Assembly: GCA_000697055.1 (NCBI GenBank)
Contig: JNDT01001632.1
Span: 1 to 42,785, forward strand
DNA from: Saksenaea vasiformis B4078
Taxonomy: Eukaryota > Mucoromycota > Mucoromycetes > Mucorales > Saksenaeaceae
DNA: 42,785 bases
Direction of reading: 5' to 3'
Shown piece after piece: positions 35,061 through 42,785 of the stretch. Position 1 is the stretch's first letter. Every line of letters begins with the position of its first letter. The notes beneath the pieces were generated by a model that made no database searches, was not told the DNA's origin, and saw only the letters and a list, made by a program, of their open reading frames with translations. A program made the position numbers and the translations under genes.

Positions 35061-36356
35061 ATGGAACAACCTGCGAAGACGTGGAAATCTCGCTTGGCAT
35101 TTGTGAAGGATCCACGGTTCTTGAAGGTTCTTTTCCTGGGACAATGTAAGTTCATCTCCCTGACATCGCATCAAGTTCCTGATCGAAAAAGAAAATAGTG
35201 CTATCGTTGTGTATTACAGGAACCAACGTTACTACGACTATCTTGAGTACCAAGTTTGCATTTTCTGCTCCAACAAGTCAAACCTTTCTTAATTAGTAAG
35301 CATTGGTGCGTCAAACATGAATATAAAACTAAAACACAAATGTTTAGCGCTTGTCTGGCTCTTGTTTACAATACTTATGCAATTTACAAGCGAGGCATCC
35401 GTGGTTGGTTGCTGCAATTTTGGCGTAGAGGCATTTATTGTAAGTCAGCAGATAAAATGCGAGCATATTTTTTAACCCGAGAACCATAGATTTTATTTTG
35501 GGCTTGATCGATGTCGAGGGCAATTACTTCGTAGTCAAATCATTCCAGTACACATCTATGCTTTCAGCCATGCTTCTTGATTGTTGGAGTACGCCTGTCT
35601 GCATGATCTTGTCGTACTTGTGTTTGAAGGTTCGATACCGCTGGGTTCAGTATCTTGGTGTCTTCATTGCCTTGTGCGGTCTGGGTATGCTTGTAGGCAG
35701 CGATGTCATGACAGGAAAGAACTACGAAGCAGTAGACCCTGTAAAGGGTGATCTGTTCTGTCTGCTGGGCGCGACGCTCTATGGTCTATCCAATGTCGGT
35801 GAAGAATTCATGGCACGTAAACATCCATTATATGAAGTCATTGGCATGTTCACCTTTTTTGCCACCTTCATTAACCTGATCCAACTGATGATTCTGGAAC
35901 GTAACGAACTGTCGACCTTTGTGAACACACCCTACGCCATTGGCATGGTGATTGTCTATACCGTGTGTATGTTTACACTGTACTCCCTCGCTCCAGTGAT
36001 GTTCCGTCTGGGCAGCGCGTTGTTGTATAACTTGTCGCTTCTTACAAGTGACTTCTATGGGTTGATCTTCGGTCTGGGTTTGTTCGGCTACAAGGTAAAG
36101 AAAAGAGAGACATAGGCCGGTTTCCTTACTCAACATCTATCTACAGGTCACTTTCCTGTATCCAATTGCCTACGTCGTGGTCATTGTTGGTATTGCTATT
36201 TATCACGTCTTCCCAGTTCCTACACCTGCTATTGGCACTTTCGATGCAGAAAAAGCCGAAAAAGAGCGTAGAGAACTCCTAGGTCTCCCTAAGGACGATG
36301 TAGAACATCAACGTACACCAGTGGACGAAACGCTATCCACCGAAGAAAAAGCCTGA
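35061..36356 (+). CDS. SLC35F1/F2-type solute carrier (DMT superfamily)
   Basis: Five exons (35061-35145, 35199-35295, 35348-35439, 35490-36094 and 36147-36356), 362 aa with about ten hydrophobic helices. Family landmarks are ITGTNVTTTILSTKF then APTSQTFLNY, the segment LIDVEGNYFVVKSFQYTS, LLDCWSTPVCMILS, and GDLFCLLGATLYGLSNVGEE. The C-tail is charged (AEKAEKERRELLG) and cytoplasmic. SLC35F proteins are related to nucleotide-sugar transporters, but their substrates are mostly unsettled. The second-exon acceptor at 35198 was chosen over a downstream AG because the latter creates a stop. An in-frame ATG exists upstream at 35016, but it adds only Phe/Ser/Leu residues read from the CT-rich leader. 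Confidence 0.92.
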
Positions 36357-37211
36357 TGACGTTAATGGGCTTACAGGATACATGAACTCTCTCCCCCCAA
36401 AAGAAAAACAGAAAAAAAATGCCCCGAGGAACGCAACTTACTTACAACTAACTAATCCCTTACACATTCCCCCTCCCCTTTCCCATGTATCCTTTACTTT
36501 TTCATTCCTTTCTTTAGAACCCTGTGAGATGTAGAATTTACCGGTGTGGCACTTTACGTCTTTTGGCCCACCTGTAAATAAAAAAGACGTTCCCGGTCTC
36601 CATGGTAGAAAAAAAAAACATACGGATGTTTTTTTTTTTTTGATGGACGATATGAAGTGCTTGTGTACAGAAATACATGTACACCTGAGCAAGCACCATT
36701 TCTTGATTTGGCATATCTTTTTAATGTCTTTATTATTATTGCACTTATTTGATGTGGGCTGACAGTTTCTACTATTATTCGGTCTTCCATATTAATAGAG
36801 TGGGCGTCATTTCGTGATCATTTTCGTGGTGTGACGAACTCAATTTTGCATTTGAGGAAAAAAAAAAATGAATTGGCGACACGTTGTCAAAGCATTAGGT
36901 TCATTACGGAACGACGGGACAAAATAGATCACCTATTTGATGTATAGGCAAAAATAAAGTCGGTTTCTATGGAGAATGGTATTGTTCTAATGCGGTAATA
37001 TAGCGCACAGTAAAGAGATCAAGCTGACTAAAAGAAAGGAGAGGAGAGAGAGGGGGCTTGTTCGTGCGTCCAGTTGCTTTGAAATGCAGGGTTGTGAATG
37101 TCGTACGAAAAAAGAAAAAGGAAAGGAAACGAAAGCCTTCCAATTTCGCAGACATTTTCTTTTCTTTCAGATAAAACCGACCGGTTTTGTTTTCCTTTTC
37201 CTTCATTTCCC
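36357..37211. other. Intergenic between SLC35F-like and Arf-like genes
   Basis: About 850 bp with A and T homopolymers (36608-36641 and 36858-36868) and a purine-rich leader to the next gene. The minus-strand frames here are low-complexity. Nothing else seen. Confidence 0.5.
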
Positions 37212-38764
37212 ATGAAAAGATTCTCCGGCATGTTGACGCAATTATGGACACACAAAGATTCCCGTGGTCATGATGATGAAGGTAACGAGATTCCATGTCA
37301 AACCAAACCTAACCCACACTTTAAATGAAGTGGAGATACCTGTACGTATCCTTGGTGCACGAGGATCAGGAAAAACAACGTTTCTATATAAAATGTACTT
37401 TAAGCATTGTGCAGGCAAGGTAACAAAAAAGAAACTGATCAGAAAAAAAAATAAGGAGCAAAATTATTCTAAATAGGTGTTTGCATGTTGCATTGTTAGC
37501 CCGATGAAGTCTTTGACGTTATTCCTACAGAGTCACATAATGTAGAAGTCATTCCATTCCGGCGATTTTCATTTCAAATATGGGAGTTTGCAGGTAAAAA
37601 AAAGACACTCACGTACTAAGATTATTTATACATAGTTACTAATATCTTCGGGAATGACTAGAGATCAGTAGCGCCCTGAATCACATGAATGATACCCAAG
37701 TGCTGATCTATTTTCTTGATGCCGTGACACAAAACGAACCTTCGGTAGCAGACAAGGCACGCGAGAATATGCTATGGCTGCTACAGACTTTTTCGAAGCA
37801 ACTGGAGAATGCGATTGTGGTGACGGTTGTCAACAAAGCAAGCACACCTACAGCCATGGATGTACAAGATATTGGTCATCAATGGATAAAAGATCAAGAG
37901 CTGAAAGAGGCACTCAAAGGTCATCATTGGCGAATCTTTGCCTGCGATGCAGCCTCAGGCCAAGTAGATGAAGTCCTCGACTATGTGGCTCAGAAACTCG
38001 ACTTTAGAGAAGCTACAGCAAAACATAGTCAGAGTTCTGTCTCGTTGCCGTCTTCCACCTCTGTATCCACCATTACTGCACGTTCTGCACGGCGCTCGGA
38101 AAGTTTAAGGAGACAGTCATTGGAGTGGTCAGACGACAACAGCAGTAGCAAGATGTCTGAACAAAAAAAATATTATCGGGATTTTCATCCGCAAGCTAAA
38201 ATGCCCGTTACGCCGTGGGAAGAAATCCCGAATCCATACCATTTGAACGATCGCGAGTACTATGACTGGTTCTGTCAGGGAAAATCACTCCTCTTCTTTG
38301 ACCATTACTCATTACTACGCATTGCCTACCTTATGGTCCGGGATGATGGCAGTCAGACCAAGCGATTGCTGTTTAATCTGAGAACCATCTTACGCGAGAT
38401 TGAGCTCATGGAGCAGGACACCTTACGTGAGGCTAGTCTCAGACGACCACAAGAATTACTACACGAATCTATCACCTATTCGGAAACCCAGACATTATTC
38501 TGGATTCAAATGGTATCCTTTGCATTACTACGACATCCTGTCTTAGAAGGAGAGGATAATGGATTTGACGCTTTTTTGATGCGCTGTCCTGAGCTATGGG
38601 ATGGTGATTCGTGGAAAACTTATTATTCAGCCAAGATCTATCATTCCGAAAAAGCTGCAAACGAATTTATACCACCCGATAAAAAACCGTTACCCAATGC
38701 ATTTAAATCATCAGCCTTAGCGCTTAAAGGAAGTGGACTAAGAATTGATTATCAAGTACTATAG
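37212..38764 (+). CDS. Atypical Arf-like GTPase with C-terminal extension
   Basis: Four exons (37212-37281, 37331-37419, 37500-37593 and 37662-38764), 451 aa. Residues about 25-190 are a Ras/Arf-type G domain: P-loop GARGSGKT, a WEFAE motif where Arf proteins have WDxGGQ, IYFLDAV, and NKAS in place of NKxD. The G3 Asp-x-x-Gly is lost and G4 lacks its Asp, so nucleotide binding and hydrolysis may be altered. A Ser-rich linker (SSVSLPSSTSVSTIT) follows. The last 190 residues are a separate mostly helical domain containing FDHYSLLRIAYLMV and TQTLFWIQMVSFALLRHP; I believe it recurs next to Arf-like domains in fungi, but I cannot name it with certainty. Substrate and partners unknown; a membrane-trafficking role is a guess from the Arf relation. 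Confidence 0.72.
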
Positions 38765-40720
38765 TATCAACTGCTCTCTTTTTCTCTTTCTCTTTCTCTC
38801 TAGCTGCATACCATAGAACTCATTCATGCTAAATATATTATATATTATATATAAGCGCCCAGTCAATGGGAGCTATGTCTTCCTTTCTTTTTTGAGCATT
38901 ATGTGTTTTGCTTTGGTGACCCAGGAATTGCAAATATAGCGCCGTATGAAAACATTGCGAAATTTTTTTCGCGTTAGATCCAAACGAACTTTGCCTCGGA
39001 AGGTAAGTTCTTTCAAGTCAATCGAATGCTAAAATTCGCGTACTGTGCTTCTTTCATTTTACTGTTCGCGTCAAAGGTAAAATTCCAAGATGGGGTCGGA
39101 TCTCTAGCTCTTTCCTTCTTTAACTATATACCCGGTAAAAGATGTTCATTTACCCACGTAAAAGACTATCGATGTCGTTTTGTCTGTGAACATGGTCCAT
39201 GTCACGATGCGTGTGTAACTTCACCACTTACGCAAGTAAATGCTGTAGCACTTAGCATCAACCATCTTCCAAGATAAATCGCTGGAGGTGTGCTGTTTCA
39301 GGTCCTACTTACTACTGGCCGCTTCTATCTCATGTGGTTCCCCATTTAGCTTCATCCGGCTAGAGTATGGTCACGGCTTATGCTTATTTTTGAGTAACTA
39401 AGTAATTTTCAAAGCATGAATCGTCTTTATAAGCGTTGCGTCCACCGAACAAGCTTGTTCGTGTGAGCAAGGGGTTTATCGCTTACCCAGGTGCTAACGA
39501 TGACATGCAATGCACCGTAAAATAGCCTGCTCTAGCAAAAAAAAAAACATGGTGTTACACTATTGAACAAATTTTTACGCTAATCTACATAAATCTTTGC
39601 GTCCATGAGCAGCCACTTTTACGCTAAGAAAAGAATCAAATATGCGTTCGTTAATACATAAGCTGGCAACAAATTCATACGCTACTTACATCAGCGTAGC
39701 CCCTCGATGGACGCGAAATTCATATAGACAGCATAACAATTTGTTCATGGTTAGTAAATGGAATAATACTTGGATGGCATTTTACTTACCCCCGCAGGGT
39801 AGTTCCATGATTTCATGGAGGCCGCACCCCGCACCGTGACGGGGGGAGTGGAAGAATGGAGGAAATTGGCACCGAAGAGTGACCAATTGTAGCACACTGC
39901 AGAGGACTTCAAGCGATACAACGTCCGGCGATCTATCGTACAAGATGAGTGATGCTGAGTGCGACAACATTTGTTTTACTTAAGTGATGGGTCATAAACG
40001 CCACCACAGCCGAGACGGTTCGGGAACAGAGGTCATACAGGCTAAACGATACATCAAAAGACATGAGTGATACTGGATGCGTATCCCAGTAAAAGTACAT
40101 ACCGGGGATGTAAAATGAACAGGGCTAAAGAAAAAAAAAAAGAATTCATGCGTCCCTTTAAATACTCTCACTTTACGCGTTCCGATTGGTGCGTTGGAGA
40201 ACCTATTACAACGGACCAGCGCAATACACCTTTGATTCAGAAGTGAAGGTACCTGAGACCCTGCGCAAAGAACTACTATGCTCACCGCAGGATTGAGTTG
40301 GTGTCAACGCAGAGTAATATTTGGATGACGCAAATGTGTATTCAAAATTCAATAGTATCTCCCACTTTAGACAAAGACGGAGGATCCTAATGAATTTTGC
40401 CAATAGCAATTGCTGTATTGGGTATCCATAAACTAAAACTACATTTCTTTTCTTCTTCTCTCCTTTTCGTATCAGTCATTTACCATTGAGGAGAAGGCTT
40501 TTTCAACCCTGGAAAGGCATCCTAAAGACATCTTGTTTCGTTCATCCTGTTGTATAAAGACGTAATTATGCATATCTCGTATAATCATGTTGCAGGTAAA
40601 GACTAGCCCTACCTTGAAGACGAAACAAGAACTTGTTGTCTCTTACAGACGGTGAAATGGAAGACGAAGTTTCCTAGGGGTGGATCTCGCAGAAGCACCA
40701 AGGTTCTTTTACTCTCACTG
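38765..40720. other. Gene-poor stretch before the pogo-like element
   Basis: About 2 kb. Apart from the doubtful small Cys-rich frame at 39026, I see no supported gene. A CT-rich tail and a TA-rich palindromic run (38837-38852) follow the Arf-like gene. Confidence 0.4.
39026..39277 (+). CDS. Possible small secreted Cys-rich peptide (doubtful)
   Basis: An 83-codon frame. It starts with a short hydrophobic stretch that could be a signal peptide (FAYCASFILLFAS), then has a cluster of five Cys spaced C-x9-C-x3-C-x4-C-x3-C within KRC...DAC. No homologue recognised, no intron, no promoter evidence. It may be chance. Confidence 0.2.
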   Translation: MLKFAYCASFILLFASKVKFQDGVGSLALSFFNYIPGKRCSFTHVKDYRCRFVCEHGPCHDACVTSPLTQVNAVALSINHLPR

Positions 40721-41158
40721 CAGTCAAACCCCGTTTAAATTATCCCCACTTTAGTTATAACCCCGTTATAGTTATAATATTCTTGTCCGATTCAGAAAAC
40801 CCTGATCTAGTCAGGCGGATGTCCAGAGATTTTGTAGATATGACATCGTTTTCCGATTCGAAAGATGACGAATAAACATGCAATGTCCGAGCGGCCGCCA
40901 GTGTTTTAGTAAATATGGTCGATTGAAATGGTCGCTGCTGTGCGATAGTACAAATGCTTCTAAAGACGACACACTCGTTTTATTCAAAAGGGTCTTTTGA
41001 AAGAGATGACGTATGATACGTGAACACGCAGCATTCACTCCACTTTTGGACGTCCCGGGAGACGCGGCCATCCTCCTTAAGACTCCACTTTTGTTATAAC
41101 CTCATTATAGTTATCAAAAGTTGGGAAATTATGGTATAACTTAAACAGGGTTTGACTG
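40721..41158. mobile_element. 438-bp pogo/Tigger-like nonautonomous DNA element
   Basis: Terminal inverted repeats of 23 bp: CAGTCAAACCCCGTTTAA at 40721 and its complement ending TTTGACTG at 41158, with 21 of 23 positions identical. Subterminal motifs GTTATAGTTATAA recur at both ends. CAGT ends and a TA just after the right end (41159-41160) fit the pogo branch of Tc1/mariner; the left flank is TG, so one TA may have mutated. The interior (40814-41072) has no transposase and is the same repeat as at 5841-6101. The element lies immediately left of the readable part of Fanzor copy C. Confidence 0.75.
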
Positions 41159-41160
41159 TA

Positions 41161-42785
41161 CTAATATGAATATCATCGCGTATATGTATATATAATCGCT
41201 CAGAAATAGATGGCATTGATTGTTGATGCTGCAAAGCAATATGAAGCAATCAGTAACCATGCCGTAGCAAACTTTAAAACCAAGACACTTTGATTCTTGC
41301 TAATTCGTTTTTCGGACAAAAACGATCCGGCTTAACTTGAGAAGACCAGTTTCCGAGTGCAAAGCATTAACACAATATGCGTATACCACGGCTGCGAAGA
41401 CCCATCCGCAAAGCCTACTTGGCCAAGCAAGGTTCTGCGTACAGATGGACGCGAAAACGCTCTCAGCAGTTTAATCGAGTCCTTTGCACTTGGTCCACAG
41501 CCAATCACCGAGTGTGAACTCAACGAGTTCCCAGAGCGGTATTTACCATAGACGTACAGTCCTAAAGTGAATGGAAGAAAAAGTACGTATCCAAGAAGAA
41601 ACGGCACAAAAGTACTTGTTGAATGCATATGTCTATCGAAATGTCAAAGAGGTAATCGCATCAGGCTTTTTGCCATTTATTTAATACAATGTACAGTTAG
41701 GGGATATTAATAAGCTTTCAAAAAAGCTATTATCGAGCTTGAATCACGCAGTACGTTCAGGAATAAGACAGAGATATCCGATTCAGTTGCGAAGAGGTTC
41801 ACTCGCAATCTCCCAGAGAAGGAATGGTGTGCCCATTCAAGATTCCGTACGATCAACCATATCAGCGATCGATAATAACAACTTCCGCCCGCTTAAATAC
41901 ACAGATCCCCGAGGCTGTTGGCGTTTCATATTTCTGCCAGTTTACTCATTTCAATGCCGACATATTACCATCGATGTCCAAGCGTTAGGAAGGCTGCTAA
42001 CTATGAGCCATATTGCACACGAAGGCCCTGTGCCAGCAGCAAGAGAGGCAAGGAAAATTTACTTTGAACTGCTCAATATGAAGAAGATCGGGTGCCGAGA
42101 ATTTGAAAGTCTGGAAACCGACAAGTCGGTATTTTGGTAGGGATATGAAGCATCACGATTGTTCTTTTAAACTTCTCCTCAGGGATAAAGTAAGAACGGA
42201 TGGAGTAGACGTGGAGTTCATCTTCAAACGTCCCAAACGTGAACCCTCTTCAAAGCCTTTGATACCGGCAGATCTGGAATGCCTTGCGCAAAACGCTTGC
42301 GTCTGAGGGGTCGACCCCGGGGTCACGGATACTTTCGTGGCTGTGGACGGTGACGGCATGGCGCCTCATCGGAATCGCAAAACAAGCACTGAGCAAGTAT
42401 TATGACGTGTGTGGTTATAACAATGCATCTCGCTTGCGAAAAAAAGTACATGGACGGAGACCCTGAAATCAAAAAGATCATCAATGATATACAGACCTTG
42501 AAGTCTACCAATGCGAGCGAGTCGTTGGAATCACTGCAATATCGCTTTCGATATCATCCAATGATAACGAAATTCTATGATAAAGACCTTCGGTAAGAGT
42601 CTTTACGTGTATGCTTTGCTCTTAACATGGGTTTAGATTCAACCGACTCAAGTGGAAAATTCTATATCCAAAAGCAGAAGGGTAAAACGGAAATCGCGAA
42701 GCAACTCCTAACTGGGAGTCATAAGTATAAACGAAAGACAAGCAAATCAAAGCCTGAGCAATCAAAGAACAAGGCCAAAGCCAAA
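41161..42785 (+). pseudogene. Decayed Fanzor nuclease, copy C (runs off window)
   Basis: Recognisable along its length by alignment to copy B: MALIVDAAKQYEA matches MALISTEARQYEE, KYTDPRGCWRF matches KYTDPKGCRRF, TDGVDVEFIFK and GVDPGVTD (RuvC-I) are kept, and FYDKDLR matches FYDRDMR. Breaks: stops at 41290-41292 (TGA), 41549-41551 (TAG, at a Trp of copy B) and 42304-42306 (TGA, at the Trp before RuvC-I), plus frameshifts near 41575, 42380, 42440 and 42655. Introns at 41652-41696, 42137-42182 and 42593-42636 match three intron positions of copy B. No Fanzor homology is visible left of the pogo-like element, so the N-terminal third is missing or too diverged. The end of the gene, with zinc ribbon and RuvC-III, is outside the window. 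Confidence 0.88.

Overview
The window looks like nuclear DNA of an early-diverging filamentous fungus, most likely Mucoromycota. The genes are split by many short introns of about 40-60 nt with GT...AG ends. The intergenic DNA is AT-rich and full of homopolymers. The conserved genes are fungal/eukaryotic (dymeclin, Vam7, TBP, PP2C, SLC35F), and Fanzor-type TnpB homologues with introns and an N-terminal zinc knuckle occur as several copies. The taxon is an inference; no rRNA or mitochondrial marker is present.

Layout. (1) 1-7.8 kb is a mobile-element-rich end. The last exon of a Fanzor nuclease (copy A, +) lies at the window edge. A complete HAD-like hydrolase gene follows (942-2111, +). Next is a nearly intact seven-exon Fanzor gene (copy B, -, 2204-5077) of about 860 aa. 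Upstream of it are a dispersed repeat (5841-6101) and a long degenerate 16-bp minisatellite (about 6130-7340). Copies A and B end in an identical 294-bp inverted repeat that brackets the HAD gene. (2) 7.8-9.7 kb: a 14-TM-type MFS transporter resembling siderophore-iron transporters (-). (3) 12.7-17.8 kb: a 15-exon dymeclin (DYM) gene (+), a putative small membrane protein (-), and an LEA2-like membrane protein (+). (4) 22.0-23.4 kb: a PP2C phosphatase (-). (5) 29.3-38.8 kb: Vam7-like PX/SNARE (-), divergent TATA-binding protein (+), an SLC35F-type transporter (+), and an atypical Arf-like GTPase (+). (6) 40.7-42.8 kb: a 438-bp pogo/Tigger-like element with terminal inverted repeats sits at the broken 5' side of a decayed third Fanzor copy (copy C, +), which runs off the right edge.

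The housekeeping genes are not an operon or a pathway. Several are endomembrane components (dymeclin at the Golgi, Vam7 at the vacuole, SLC35F transporter, Arf-like GTPase), which may be chance. The most notable content is the Fanzor family. Copy B keeps the RuvC Asp residues, the zinc ribbon and the alternate Glu. It also carries an N-terminal basic patch followed by a textbook PCNA-interacting (PIP-box) peptide. Copies B and C share three intron positions, so the family spread as intron-containing DNA. The long gene-free stretches (9.7-12.7, 17.8-22.0, 23.4-29.3, 32.6-35.1, 38.8-40.7 kb) hold no gene I can support.
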